Source: JBDTYT01 sp040005555
Lineage (GTDB): Bacteria; Actinomycetota; UBA4738; HRBIN12
Assembly: GCA_040005555.1 (NCBI GenBank)
Contig: JBDTYT010000001.1
Span: 1-64,000, forward strand
DNA: 64,000 nucleotides
Direction: 5' to 3'
This document shows positions 1 to 8,799 of the stretch, in pieces. Made by a program: the position numbers and the translations under genes. The notes under the pieces are model-generated. The model did not search any database. It saw nothing but the letters and a program-made list of their open reading frames with translations, and was not told where the DNA came from. The stretch's first letter is position 1. Each line of letters begins with the position of its first letter.

Positions 1-45
1 GTGCACGGGTAGGGTTCGGCGCGGCTCCGATGTCGAAGCTGTCTC

Positions 46-999
46 CTAGCCCTCCACCTTCGGGAGGACCTCGGTCGCGAGGAGCTCGAGCATCTCCAGG
101 TCCTCCACCAGCTCGTGGTTCAGCATCACGCGCTGTACGCCAGCGGCCGCGTACTCGGAGAGGCGATCGGAGGCCCGCTCGGGCGTGCCCACGATGCAGT
201 CCTTCTCGATGTCGGCGAGGTACTGCTCGAACGGGCCCGCCGTGGGGTCGTGGGTGTGCGCCTGTGCCACGCGGCCTCGCCATTCGTCCTCGGTCCGCCC
301 GACGAAGACCCACGTCATGAACGAGGTCACCACCGCCGCCTGGTCACGGCCGGCCGCACCAACCGCGTCTCGGACCCGGGTATATCGCTCGCCCACGTCC
401 TCGGGCGTTCCGCCGACGGTGTTGAACTCGTCCGCCCACCTCGCCACGAGCCGCGAGAGCCGGGGTCCACCGTTGCCCCCGACGATGATCGGCGGGTGCG
501 GCTGCTGCACGGCCTTGGGAAGGAACGCGCACCCCTCGAGCGCGTAGTGCCGACTCTCGAAGGAGAACGTCGGCTCCGAGAGCAACCCGTGGATGATCTC
601 GAGCTGCTCCTCGAGCATCTCCATACGCTCGCCGCTCGGCGGGAACGGGAAGCCGTGCGTGCGATGCTCCTCCTCCCACCACCCGGCCCCGAGGCCGATC
701 TCGACCCGGCCGTTCGAGATCGCGTCTACGGTCGTGACGATCTTCGCGAGGTTCGTCGGGTGGCGGAACGTCACCGGCGAGACCAACGTGCCGAGACGCA
801 GTCGCGACGTGCGCGCAGCGAGACCGGCCATCACCGTCCACGCGTCGTTCGACCCACGTCCGCCCGCGCCCACGACAGAGAAGTAATGGTCCGAGCTGAA
901 CAGGCTCTCGAAACCGAGTCGCTCGCAGGCTTCCGCCACCGCGAGCCAGCGCTCCCAGGTGACCCCTTCTTGACCTTCGACCATCAAGCAGAACCGCAT
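46..999 (-). CDS. LLM-class F420-dependent oxidoreductase
   Basis: This 317-residue protein has the luciferase-like monooxygenase fold. It opens with a β-strand and the ERLGFESLFSSDHY segment, continues with RLGTLVSPVTFRHP (cofactor-proximal loop) and RVEIGLGAGWWEEEH, and has the mid-protein PPIIVGGNG strand typical of F420-dependent members. Such enzymes move hydride between F420 (or FMN) and small organic substrates in the cytoplasm; the substrate cannot be told from sequence. The ATG has a purine-rich GGGGGG run 5 nt upstream, and a possible −10 (TAGGTT, minus strand 1036-1031) overlaps the promoter of the divergent small ORF at 1048. Family is secure, exact cofactor inferred. Confidence 0.88.
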   Translation of the reverse strand: MRFCLMVEGQEGVTWERWLAVAEACERLGFESLFSSDHYFSVVGAGGRGSNDAWTVMAGLAARTSRLRLGTLVSPVTFRHPTNLAKIVTTVDAISNGRVEIGLGAGWWEEEHRTHGFPFPPSGERMEMLEEQLEIIHGLLSEPTFSFESRHYALEGCAFLPKAVQQPHPPIIVGGNGGPRLSRLVARWADEFNTVGGTPEDVGERYTRVRDAVGAAGRDQAAVVTSFMTWVFVGRTEDEWRGRVAQAHTHDPTAGPFEQYLADIEKDCIVGTPERASDRLSEYAAAGVQRVMLNHELVEDLEMLELLATEVLPKVEG

Positions 1000-1034
1000 G
1001 CCACCCCCCGGGTTCGTCCGGCGTGTCGTGAACC

Positions 1035-1040
1035 TACAAT
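1035..1040 (+). promoter_or_regulatory. −10 box TACAAT, leaderless type
   Basis: TACAAT ends 7 nt before the GTG at 1048, so transcription would start at or next to the start codon. It is the best −10 match near the left edge and the main reason to believe the tiny ORF at 1048. Confidence 0.55.
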
Positions 1041-1047
1041 CCCCGGC

Positions 1048-1164
1048 GTGGACAGACCATCCCGGGCGGAGATCGAGCGCACGGTGCAGGCCGCGGGCCT
1101 CGGGCTCGCGGTGGGACTGGTGATCGTGCTGCTCGACCGAGGGCGGTCGAGTCAGCGCCGTTAG
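1048..1164 (+). CDS. 38-residue single-pass membrane miniprotein
   Basis: The short ORF begins MDRPSRAEIERTVQ, an acidic/basic amphipathic head, followed by one hydrophobic helix (AAGLGLAVGLVIVLL, about residues 15-29) and a basic tail DRGRSSQRR. This gives N-out/C-in or hairpin-free single-pass topology. Its GTG lies 7 nt after a TACAAT box, and its TAG shares a TTAG with the stop of the convergent amidase gene. No family is recognised. It could be a small regulator or accessory subunit. Being real is supported by promoter and composition but not by homology. Confidence 0.45.
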   Translation: MDRPSRAEIERTVQAAGLGLAVGLVIVLLDRGRSSQRR

Positions 1165-2249
1165 CGACCGGTCGCGGCGGGCTCGCGCACGGCTCCCAGG
1201 AACCGCGCGATGCCCTCGGCGATCGCTTCCGCCACTCCGCTGCGGAACCCGTCGTCGCGCAGTCGCGCCACCTCAGCGGCGTTCGTCAGGAAGCAGGGCT
1301 CGACCTGGACGGCCGGCATCCGCGTCTCGCGCAAGATCGCGAGCGACATCGGGTGCACGCGTCCATCCCGCACGCCGAGCCGTGAGGTGAGCTCCTCTTG
1401 AACGACCTCGGCCAGACGCCGGCCCGCGGGAGAGTGCGTGGAGGGCGTCCCGTAGAAGAAGCATGTCGAGCCCTCGGCGTCGGGCTCCCCCGCGTTCACG
1501 TGCAGCGAGACGCACACGGCGGCGTCGAGCGCATTCGCTCGATGCGCGCGAGCCGCGACGGGGGGGTTCTCGGCCGCCGAGCGCAGGAGCACGGGCGCCG
1601 CACCGCGTCGATGGAGCTCGGCGGCGAGCGACACGGCGAGCCACATCGCTGCCTCCTGCTCCTCGAGCCCGCCGAGGCCCTCATTGCCCGGATCGCCCGG
1701 ACCGTGCCCGGGATCGATGGCCACGGTCGATCCCGCGAGCGACGCGTCCATGCGGCGGACGGCTTCCTCCTCACGAACAACGGCTCGACTCGGCCGGTCG
1801 AGGCTCGGGCGCAGCCGATCGAGCGTGCCGACCGTGTCGAGCCCCACGATGCCGTCGGATCGGGCGCCGACGTTGCGCTGGAACTCCATCGCCCCATCCG
1901 AGGTACGCCGCCCGAAGATCCCGTCCTCCTTGCCGGCGTCGAACCCAAGGGCGTTCAGATGGCGCTGGAGCTCTCTGACGTCGTCGCCTCGGAACGCAGG
2001 CGACCGCAGGTAGAGGGTGCGGTCGCCGAGCCGGTACCCGGCCTCGACCAACTCACCCCACGTATCGGGACCGACCATGCCGTCCGACGGGAGCCCTCGC
2101 CGCTGCTGAAACGCGCGGACGGCCGCCTGCGTGGTGGGGCCGAACGAGCCCTCGAGCTCGCCCGGGTCAACCCGGAACCCGAGCTCCACCAGTCGGTGCT
2201 GGACATCGCGGACGGGCTCGCCGGCATCACCGATGCGGATGGTCTTCAC
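1161..2249 (-). CDS. cwlM: peptidoglycan-binding N-acetylmuramoyl-L-alanine amidase, CwlM-like
   Basis: Two PG_binding_1 repeats (about residues 5-60 and 85-140, each with the VRDVQHRLVELGF / VRELQRHLNALGF type helix and an FGPTT/FGRRT turn) precede an Amidase_3 domain with the zinc-site motifs IDPGHGPGDPG, LEEQEAAMWLA and SLHVNAGE. The position beside trxA-trxB matches mycobacterial cwlM (Rv3915), where the protein regulates MurA rather than mainly cutting peptidoglycan. There is no signal peptide, which fits that cytoplasmic role. I chose the GTG at 2249 because the first repeat starts immediately after it; a TTG at 2285 would add 12 residues. Confidence 0.85.
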   Translation of the reverse strand: MKTIRIGDAGEPVRDVQHRLVELGFRVDPGELEGSFGPTTQAAVRAFQQRRGLPSDGMVGPDTWGELVEAGYRLGDRTLYLRSPAFRGDDVRELQRHLNALGFDAGKEDGIFGRRTSDGAMEFQRNVGARSDGIVGLDTVGTLDRLRPSLDRPSRAVVREEEAVRRMDASLAGSTVAIDPGHGPGDPGNEGLGGLEEQEAAMWLAVSLAAELHRRGAAPVLLRSAAENPPVAARAHRANALDAAVCVSLHVNAGEPDAEGSTCFFYGTPSTHSPAGRRLAEVVQEELTSRLGVRDGRVHPMSLAILRETRMPAVQVEPCFLTNAAEVARLRDDGFRSGVAEAIAEGIARFLGAVREPAATGR

Positions 2250-2312
2250 GGGCTTGAGTTTCCGCGCCGGCGCACGTGGCGGCAACCCGGAACCCTCGAG
2301 CGACGCTCGAGG

Positions 2313-2642
2313 TCAGGCGGCGATGTGAGGGTCGAACTCCTTCAGGAGGGCGTCCTTGCCTCGAGCGCCGACCACTCGAGCCATCTCCTGCCCGTCCTTG
2401 AACAGCATCAGCGTCGGGATGCTCATCACGCCGTACTTGCGGGTGATCTCGGGGTTCTCGTCGATGTTCAGCTTGGCCACCTCGAGCGACGCGCCCTTAT
2501 CGCGGCCGATCTCCTCGACCACGGGAGAGACCATGTGGCACGGCACGCACCACTCCGCCCAAAAGTCCACAAGGACTGGGGTGTCCGACTTCAGGACCCG
2601 GTCCTCGAAGTCCTGGTCCGTCACGTCACCGATCAGCGCCAC
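2313..2642 (-). CDS. trxA: thioredoxin
   Basis: The 109-residue protein has the full thioredoxin fold, with the redox motif WCVPC (Cys32, Cys35) and the cis-proline in SIPTL (Pro76). It reduces protein disulfides in the cytoplasm and is recharged by the reductase encoded just upstream. The reading frame is open further 5', but the GTG at 2642 follows an AAAGGA ribosome site by 7 nt and gives the normal family length; the longer form would run into trxB. The active-site middle residues are VP rather than the usual GP, which may tune the redox potential. Confidence 0.93.
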   Translation of the reverse strand: MALIGDVTDQDFEDRVLKSDTPVLVDFWAEWCVPCHMVSPVVEEIGRDKGASLEVAKLNIDENPEITRKYGVMSIPTLMLFKDGQEMARVVGARGKDALLKEFDPHIAA

Positions 2643-2715
2643 GTCCTCGTCCTTTCTCGTCGTATCCGACCCTCGTCGTATCCGACGCGATCGCTGGAGC
2701 CGGAGCGGGATCTCT

Positions 2716-3648
2716 TCACGCCGAGTGGCTCTCGGACTCAAGGAACCGCTCGGCGTCCATCGCGGCCTTGCACCCCTGTCCGGCGGCGGTCACGGCCTGA
2801 CGGTAAACCACGTCGGTGACATCGCCCGCCGCGAAGACGCCCGGCACGCTCGTCTTCGTCGTTGGCTCCTCCACCACGATGTAGCCGTTCGCAAGCTCCA
2901 ATTGCCCCTCGAACAGCGACGTGTTCGGGGTGTGGCCGATGGCCATGAAGACTCCGTCGGTGGGGTGTTCGGTCGTTTCTCCGGTCTTCACGTTGCGAAG
3001 CGTCGCGCCTGTGACCGCGGTGTCCCCGTGGATCTCCTCGACCGTGGAATCCCAGATGACATCGATCTTCGGGTTCTCGTGAACCCGATCTTGCATGATC
3101 TTCGATGCGCGGAACTCGTCGCGCCGGTGCACCAGGCCGATCTTCCTCGCGAACTTCGTGAGGAAGGTCGCCTCCTCCATGGCGGTGTCGCCGCCGCCAA
3201 CCACGATGAGCTCTCGGTCTCGGTAGAAGAACCCGTCGCACGTGGCGCACGCGCTCACGCCCCGCCCGCGGAGCCTCTCCTCACCAGGGATCCCGAGCCA
3301 TTTCGCGCTCGCGCCGGTCGAGATGACGATGGTGTCCGCGCGCCACTCCTCGTCACCGGCCCACACGCCGAAGGGACGATCGGAGAGGTCGACCCTCGTC
3401 GCGGTTTGGGCCACGATCTCGGCCTCGAACCGGGACGCCTGCTTCTCCATGGCTTCCATGAGCTCGGGGCCCATGATGCCGTCGGGGAACCCCGGGTAGT
3501 TCTCCACGTCGGTGGTCAGCATGAGCTGGCCGCCGGCTTCCAGCCCCTTCAGGACCAGCGGTTTCAGGTTGGCTCGGGCGGCGTAGAGCGCGGCCGTGTA
3601 CCCGGCCGGCCCTGACCCGAGGACGACGATGCTCCGGTGTTCGACCAT
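2716..3648 (-). CDS. trxB: thioredoxin-disulfide reductase
   Basis: This 310-residue low-molecular-weight reductase has an N-terminal FAD site GSGPAG (residues 11-16), the redox-active CATC (Cys134, Cys137), an NADPH-binding GGGDTAMEEA segment and the C-terminal FAD motif ending VFAAGDV. It passes electrons from NADPH through FAD to thioredoxin. It is transcribed with trxA and probably cwlM, reproducing the trxB-trxC-cwlM order of mycobacteria. The length is standard for the family and no key residue is missing. Confidence 0.95.
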   Translation of the reverse strand: MVEHRSIVVLGSGPAGYTAALYAARANLKPLVLKGLEAGGQLMLTTDVENYPGFPDGIMGPELMEAMEKQASRFEAEIVAQTATRVDLSDRPFGVWAGDEEWRADTIVISTGASAKWLGIPGEERLRGRGVSACATCDGFFYRDRELIVVGGGDTAMEEATFLTKFARKIGLVHRRDEFRASKIMQDRVHENPKIDVIWDSTVEEIHGDTAVTGATLRNVKTGETTEHPTDGVFMAIGHTPNTSLFEGQLELANGYIVVEEPTTKTSVPGVFAAGDVTDVVYRQAVTAAGQGCKAAMDAERFLESESHSA

Positions 3649-3686
3649 GTGCCTGAGCCGATTCTCCCATAGCCAAGAACCCCGCC

Positions 3687-4880
3687 CTATTCCACGCCGC
3701 CTCCCAGCGCCACCCTGCGGAGCTTGCCGGACCCCGTGCGAGGGAGCTCGTCGACGAGGACGAGCTCTCGGGGCGCCCGGTGGCGCGGGAGCGATCGGGC
3801 GGCGGCGTCGCGCAGCTCATCGAGCGTCGGTGGATCGGTGGGGTCGACCGGCACCACGAACGCCACGACGCGCTCTCCCCACTCGGCGTCGAGGCGTCCA
3901 CCCACGCCGACCTCTCGCACCTTCGGATGGCGGCGGAGGACGGCCTCGACCTCCTCGGGCCAAACCTTCTCACCTCCGGAGTTGATGCGGTCGTCGAAGC
4001 GGCCGATGACGTGGAGCCGACCCTCGCGGTCGAGCTCTCCGGCGTCTCCAGGTCGCAGCCACCCGTCGTCGGTGAACGCCCGGCGGGTTGCCTCCACGTC
4101 GAACCGGTAGCCGAGCATGAGCGTCGGGCCGCGGAGCTCGATGCCTCCGTCCGCGTCGATGCGGATCTCGACGCCGGGGAGCGGCCTGCCGTCGTAGATG
4201 ACCCCGCCGAAGCTTTCGGTCAGGCCGTAAGTCTCGACGACCGGGGCGCCGGCCGCTCGAGCGCGCTCCGCCTGCTCGTCGGGGAGGCGGGCCCCGCCGA
4301 TGAGGACCGCTCGGTATCGCTGGAGATCCACATCGGCGTCCAGCAGGCGGGCGAGCATCGTCGGCACGAGCGAGGTGAACACCGTGGTGCGCTCGGCGTC
4401 GAAGGCCTCGGCGTTGAAGCGTTCGTGGACGACGACCGGCGCGCCGAGGAGCACCGCGCGGAGCAGGACGAGCAGCCCACCGACGTGCGCCAGCGGCAGG
4501 CACGAGAGCCACGGATCTCGCGGCGACGCCTCGAGTGCGAGCGCGGACGCAGCCACGGCCGCATCCACGGCCGAGCGCGCGAACTGCGCGAGCTTCGGCG
4601 GTCCACGGGTACCCGAGGTATGCACGATGAGCGCGACGTCCTGGTCCGCCGGAACGCCGCCCTGGATGCGCTCCCATCCCCGCCGCGAGAGAACGACCGT
4701 TGGCCTCGCGGCACGGACGAGGGCCGTCGACTCCGGCTCGGGCAGGCGAACGTCGAGGGGGAAGAGCGCCGCTCCCGCCTGCCAGACCTCGCTGACGATC
4801 CCGAGCCAGTCCGAGCCTGGCGGCAACACGACCGCCACGACGTCGCCCGCCCTCAGCCGCGCGTCCTCGAGACGTCCCAC
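3687..4880 (-). CDS. menE: o-succinylbenzoate-CoA ligase
   Basis: The AMP-binding enzyme is 397 residues, short for the superfamily but normal for actinobacterial MenE. The P-loop-like VHTSGTRGPPKL, the A5 motif ETYGLTESFGG, the hinge WLRPGDAGELDREGRL and the C-terminal lysine motif PRTGSGKLRR are all visible. It activates o-succinylbenzoate with ATP and CoA for MenB. It is divergent from the menB-menA-menD operon, which supports the assignment over other acyl-CoA ligases. A TAGCCT box ends 7 nt before the GTG, implying a leaderless message. Confidence 0.88.
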   Translation of the reverse strand: MGRLEDARLRAGDVVAVVLPPGSDWLGIVSEVWQAGAALFPLDVRLPEPESTALVRAARPTVVLSRRGWERIQGGVPADQDVALIVHTSGTRGPPKLAQFARSAVDAAVAASALALEASPRDPWLSCLPLAHVGGLLVLLRAVLLGAPVVVHERFNAEAFDAERTTVFTSLVPTMLARLLDADVDLQRYRAVLIGGARLPDEQAERARAAGAPVVETYGLTESFGGVIYDGRPLPGVEIRIDADGGIELRGPTLMLGYRFDVEATRRAFTDDGWLRPGDAGELDREGRLHVIGRFDDRINSGGEKVWPEEVEAVLRRHPKVREVGVGGRLDAEWGERVVAFVVPVDPTDPPTLDELRDAAARSLPRHRAPRELVLVDELPRTGSGKLRRVALGGGVE

Positions 4881-4886
4881 GTGCGA

Positions 4887-4893
4887 TAGGCTA
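4887..4893. promoter_or_regulatory. overlapping divergent −10 boxes for menE and menB
   Basis: The string TAGGCTA reads TAGGCT on the plus strand (toward menB, about 35 nt leader) and TAGCCT on the minus strand (7 nt before the menE GTG). One short AT-containing core would thus drive both arms of the men block, in competition with each other. Confidence 0.5.
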
Positions 4894-4933
4894 GCTCAGA
4901 CCTTGTGAGTGGACGCTCTAGGAGTGAACGGTC

Positions 4934-5746
4934 ATGGAGTGGCAGCGAGCTGGCGACTACGAGGACGTGCGGTACGAGACGTTCGAGGGCGTCGCGAAGA
5001 TCACGATCGACCGCCCCGAGGTGCGAAACGCCTTCCGCCCGACCACCGTCCGAGAGCTTTCGCACGCGTTCGAGGTAGCGCGCGACGATCCGGGTATCGG
5101 GGTCGTGATCCTCACCGGCGAGGGACCGCTCGCGTTCTCCTCGGGCGGCGACCAGAACGTCCGCGGCGATGACGGCTACGTCGACGACCGAGGCATCGGT
5201 CGGCTGAACGTGCTCGACCTCCAGATCCAGATCCGGCGGCTGCCGAAGCCGGTCGTTGCGATGGTCGCCGGGTACGCGATCGGCGGCGGGCACGTCCTGC
5301 ACGTGTGCTGTGACCTGACGATCGCTGCCGACAACGCCGTCTTCGGGCAGACCGGCCCACGCGTCGGCTCGTTCGATGGGGGGTACGGGATCAACCTCCT
5401 CGCGCGACAGGTGGGCGAGAAGCGCGCGAAGGAGATCTGGTTCCTGTGCCGCCAGTACGACGCGCCGACCGCTCTCGCGTGGGGGCTCGTGAACGCCGTC
5501 GTGCCGCTCGCCGAGCTCGAGGACGAGACCGTCCGTTGGTGCCGCGAGCTGCTCGGGATGAGCCCGCTCGCTCTCCGTCTGCTGAAGGCCGGCTTGAACG
5601 CCGGCACCGACGGACTTGCCGGCGTCCAGCAGCTGGCCGGGGACGCGACGCTCCTGTACTACATGAGCGAGGAAGCGCAGGAGGGCCGCGATGCGTTCGT
5701 GCAGAAGCGCGACCCCGATTTCTCACGGTTCCCGAAGCGCCCGTGA
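4934..5746 (+). CDS. menB: 1,4-dihydroxy-2-naphthoyl-CoA synthase
   Basis: The 270-residue crotonase-family protein has MenB-specific motifs: the SGGDQNVRG loop, the oxyanion-hole [17 protein letters not shown], and [16 protein letters not shown]. It closes the second ring of the naphthoquinone from o-succinylbenzoyl-CoA. An AGGAG sits about 10 nt before the ATG. The stop codon overlaps the GTG of menA as GTGA, so the two are translationally coupled. Length and motifs are complete. Confidence 0.95.
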   Translation: MEWQRAGDYEDVRYETFEGVAKITIDRPEVRNAFRPTTVRELSHAFEVARDDPGIGVVILTGEGPLAFSSGGDQNVRGDDGYVDDRGIGRLNVLDLQIQIRRLPKPVVAMVAGYAIGGGHVLHVCCDLTIAADNAVFGQTGPRVGSFDGGYGINLLARQVGEKRAKEIWFLCRQYDAPTALAWGLVNAVVPLAELEDETVRWCRELLGMSPLALRLLKAGLNAGTDGLAGVQQLAGDATLLYYMSEEAQEGRDAFVQKRDPDFSRFPKRP

Positions 5747-6648
5747 GCACGCGACGCTCGGTGTGGTTCTCGGGCGCGCGCCCGAGGACACTCGGCGCGA
5801 GCGTCACTCCGGTCGTCGTCGGAACGGCGGCCGCGGGCCACGCGTCGGTGTGGCGATTCGTCGCGGCGCTGCTCGTCGGGCTCGGGCTCCAGGTGGGCGT
5901 GAACTTCGCGAATGACTATCACGACGGGGTGCGCGGGGTGGACACCGCGGCCCGAGTCGGTCCGCCGAGGCTCACCTCGTCGGGTCTCGCGTCTCCGAGA
6001 GCGGTGCTCACCGCTTCGCTGGTCGCGATCCTCGTGGCCGGCGTCGCCGGGCTCGTGCTCGCGTTCGCGACGACGCTCTGGCTCGTCCCGATCGGCGCCG
6101 TGGCGATGGTTGCGCTCTGGTCGTACTCGGGTGGGCCCAAGCCGTTCGCGGGGCTCGGGCTGGGCGAGGTGATGGTGTTCCTCTTCTTCGGCGTCATGGC
6201 GACCGCGGGGACGGCATTCGTGCAGGCCGAGACCGTGAGCTCTGCGGCATGGTGGTCCTCCGCGGCGATGGGCTTCCTGGCCGTGGCGATCCTCGTGGCG
6301 AACAACCTCCGCGACATCCCCACCGATGAGCCGGCGGGAAAGCGGACGCTCGCGGTGCGGCTCGGCGACCGGCGGACACGTCTGCTCTACCGAGCCTGTC
6401 TGGCCGCGGCCTTCGTCACCGTCGCGGCTGGCGTGCTCTTGGGGATCGCCGACGAACGGGTCGGGATGTCGCAATGGGCACTGCTGGCCCTCGCCGCATG
6501 GGTGCCGGCCATCCGCCCGATGGAACGTGTTGGCTCGGCGAACGGTCGGGAGCTCGTCGAGGTGTTGGTGGGCACGGCCACCGTACAGGTCGTGTTCGGC
6601 GCGCTCCTGGCACTGGGGCTGTGGATCGCGGGAGCGACCGCGGCGTGA
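5743..6648 (+). CDS. menA: 1,4-dihydroxy-2-naphthoate polyprenyltransferase
   Basis: The 301-residue UbiA-family membrane protein has about eight transmembrane helices. The first Asp-rich motif is in [14 protein letters not shown] (Mg2+-diphosphate binding) and the second in [17 protein letters not shown]. It attaches a polyprenyl tail to the naphthoate head in the membrane. The GTG start overlaps the menB stop by GTGA, and its own stop overlaps the menD start in the same way, so the order menB-menA-menD is a single coupled unit. Confidence 0.93.
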   Translation: MSTRRSVWFSGARPRTLGASVTPVVVGTAAAGHASVWRFVAALLVGLGLQVGVNFANDYHDGVRGVDTAARVGPPRLTSSGLASPRAVLTASLVAILVAGVAGLVLAFATTLWLVPIGAVAMVALWSYSGGPKPFAGLGLGEVMVFLFFGVMATAGTAFVQAETVSSAAWWSSAAMGFLAVAILVANNLRDIPTDEPAGKRTLAVRLGDRRTRLLYRACLAAAFVTVAAGVLLGIADERVGMSQWALLALAAWVPAIRPMERVGSANGRELVEVLVGTATVQVVFGALLALGLWIAGATAA

Positions 6649-8345
6649 ACGAGGGGGACATCGCGCTCGCGTGCATGCGCGCGTTCGCGGGCGCGCTCGT
6701 CCGGTCGGGGGTAGGCGAGGTGGGGCTGTCGCCCGGATCGCGCTCGACCCCGCTCGCACTCGCCGTCGCCCGAGAGCGTGGACTGCGCGCGCACGTCCAC
6801 CTGGATGAGCGCGCCTCCGCGTTCTTCGCACTCGGCGTGGCGAAGGCGACGGGCTACCCTGCCGCGGTCCTGACCACAAGCGGCACCGCCGCTGCGAACC
6901 TGTTACCGGCCGTCGTCGAGGCTTCGATGGCGCGGGTGCCGCTGCTTCTCCTCACCGCCGACCGTCCCCCTGAGCTGCGAGGCGTCGGGGCGAACCAGAC
7001 GATCGATCAGCTCGAGCTCTTCGGACGGTTTGTGCGCTGGTTCGTCGACGCCGACGTTCCGAGCGCGTCCGAGGACGCCCTCGGTGCGTGGGAGGATCTC
7101 GCGCGGCGTGCGGTGGCTCGGAGCCTGGGACCGACGCCCGGTCCCGTTCACGTGAACCTCCCGTTCCGCGAGCCGCTCGTGCCATCGGGAGCGGAGGTTG
7201 CACTCGGGGACGCGCCGACCGGTCGAACGGTCGAAGGGCACCCGCCTCGGCCCGCGCCAACATCGGCGGAGATCGACATGCTGCGCGAGGTGCTGTCCCT
7301 CGAGCGCGGCGTGATCGTGGCCGGTTCGTTGCGCGCAGCCTGCCGGCCGGCCCTCGACCTCGGCGAGCGACGCGGGTGGCCCGTGCTCGGCGAGCCGACG
7401 TCGGGGCTGCGCGTGCCGGGCACCCTATCCACCAGCTCGCTCATGCTTGGGGATCCGAGGTTCGCGAAGGATCACGTCCCGCAGGTACTCCTGCAACTCG
7501 GAGCGGCACCGACCTCCCGGGCGGGGCTGGGGTTCACGGCTGGAGCGGAACGCCTCGTGATCGTCGACCCGGACGGCCTCGTGGGGGACCCCGCCGGCCA
7601 CGCCGATCTTCGCATCGAGGCCGACCCTGCATCGCTGCTCGAGACCGTTCTGTCGGACCTTCGCCCGGCGAGCTCGAGCTCGTGGCTCGACGGATGGCGC
7701 CGGGCCGATGCCGCCGCGCGCCGCGCGGTGGACGACGTGCTCGCGATGTGGGACGAGCCGTACGAAGGACGGATCGCCCGAGATCTCGCGGCGTGTCCGC
7801 GCGACGATGCGACGCTCGTCGTCGGCTCGAGCATGCCGGTGCGCGATCTCGATGCGTACATGGCACCCCGGAACGGCCTACGGGTGCTCGCCAACCGAGG
7901 GGCGAGCGGCATCGACGGGTTCGTCTCGACGGTGCTCGGCGTGTCGGTCGTCGCCGAGCCGCCGACGTTCGCACTCTGCGGAGACCTCACGCTCCTTCAC
8001 GACGCGGGCTCGTTGCTGTGGAGCGCGCAACGCGGATACGACGCCGTGTTCGTCGTCCCGAACAACGACGGCGGCGGGATCTTCGATCTCCTCGGCCAGA
8101 GCGCACTGCCCGAGCTCAACACCCTGTTCGTGACCCCGCACGGGCTCGACCTCGCGAGGCTCGCGCATGCGTCCGGCGCCGGATACGAACGCGTCGAGCA
8201 TGCAAGCGATCTCGTCGGGGCGATCGAGCGCGCCGCCGCCGGCGGGGGTATCCGCATCGTGGAGGCGCCCATCGACCGCCAGCGAAGCATCGCGCGCCGC
8301 GCCGAGATCGCTGCCGCGGTCGCCTCGGCGCTCGAGCGTTCGTGA
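6645..8345 (+). CDS. menD: SEPHCHC synthase (2-succinyl-5-enolpyruvyl-6-hydroxy-3-cyclohexene-1-carboxylate synthase)
   Basis: The 566-residue thiamine-diphosphate enzyme has the N-terminal Pyr domain opening with LSPGSRSTPLALA and DERASAFFALGVAKATG, and a C-terminal PP domain with the ThDP/Mg2+ segment GDLTLLHD followed by VVPNNDGGGIFDLL. It joins isochorismate and 2-oxoglutarate, the first committed step of menaquinone synthesis. The isochorismate supplier menF lies convergent nearby. The GTG start is fixed by the GTGA overlap with menA; upstream in-frame codons belong to the menA region. Confidence 0.94.
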   Translation: MNEGDIALACMRAFAGALVRSGVGEVGLSPGSRSTPLALAVARERGLRAHVHLDERASAFFALGVAKATGYPAAVLTTSGTAAANLLPAVVEASMARVPLLLLTADRPPELRGVGANQTIDQLELFGRFVRWFVDADVPSASEDALGAWEDLARRAVARSLGPTPGPVHVNLPFREPLVPSGAEVALGDAPTGRTVEGHPPRPAPTSAEIDMLREVLSLERGVIVAGSLRAACRPALDLGERRGWPVLGEPTSGLRVPGTLSTSSLMLGDPRFAKDHVPQVLLQLGAAPTSRAGLGFTAGAERLVIVDPDGLVGDPAGHADLRIEADPASLLETVLSDLRPASSSSWLDGWRRADAAARRAVDDVLAMWDEPYEGRIARDLAACPRDDATLVVGSSMPVRDLDAYMAPRNGLRVLANRGASGIDGFVSTVLGVSVVAEPPTFALCGDLTLLHDAGSLLWSAQRGYDAVFVVPNNDGGGIFDLLGQSALPELNTLFVTPHGLDLARLAHASGAGYERVEHASDLVGAIERAAAGGGIRIVEAPIDRQRSIARRAEIAAAVASALERS

Positions 8346-8351
8346 CGGGCG

Positions 8352-8357
8352 TACGCT
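8352..8357 (+). promoter_or_regulatory. −10 box TACGCT, leaderless type
   Basis: TACGCT ends 7 nt before the ATG at 8365, so the membrane protein and GNAT genes may have their own start in addition to read-through from menD. Confidence 0.4.
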
Positions 8358-8364
8358 GAACGAG

Positions 8365-8799
8365 ATGGAGCGCGCGAGCGGCATCGCGTATTGGGCCGGA
8401 GCCGCAGTGCTCATGGTGTTCGGGTTCGTGGCGATCTTCAGTATCGGAGCGCCGTTCCTCCTGACCGGGGCCGCGATGATGGTCGTCGGACCATGGCGTC
8501 ATCGGCGTCATGTGCTGTGGCCGGCGCTCGCCGCGGTCTGGTCGTTCGCGGTCACGTACGTCCTCGTTGCCCCAGGGGTGTGCACCGGCACGAGTCTCCC
8601 CGCGGTGCGCGGAATCACCACGACCGCGCAGGTCGGTCGCACCACATGCACGAACGTGCTCGGGATCGATTACTCGGGCAGCGGTCTGTACAACCCTCCG
8701 CTCATGCCGGCGCTCTTCGCCGGGGTGGTCGCGGCCGTTGTGGTGGGTCTCGCGCTTCGACGCGCGCTTCGGCCCAGCGGAACAACCGTCCGAACGTGA
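8365..8799 (+). CDS. small four-helix membrane protein
   Basis: The 144-residue protein has four predicted membrane helices (about residues 8-26, 28-42, 50-68 and 115-135) and an extracytoplasmic loop of about 45 residues between helices 3 and 4. The loop holds two cysteines (VAPGVC and TTCTNVLG) that could form a disulfide. No family is recognised. It follows menD by 19 nt and its stop overlaps the start of the GNAT gene (GTGA), so the three are probably co-expressed. A role in quinone metabolism is only suggested by position. Confidence 0.6.
   Translation: MERASGIAYWAGAAVLMVFGFVAIFSIGAPFLLTGAAMMVVGPWRHRRHVLWPALAAVWSFAVTYVLVAPGVCTGTSLPAVRGITTTAQVGRTTCTNVLGIDYSGSGLYNPPLMPALFAGVVAAVVVGLALRRALRPSGTTVRT

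Noticed and set aside
115..1164. 349-codon plus-strand frame opposite the LLM gene
   Set aside because: It is arginine/histidine-rich shadow coding antisense to a clear luciferase-like protein. Only its last 38 codons, with their own promoter and a membrane helix, look real.
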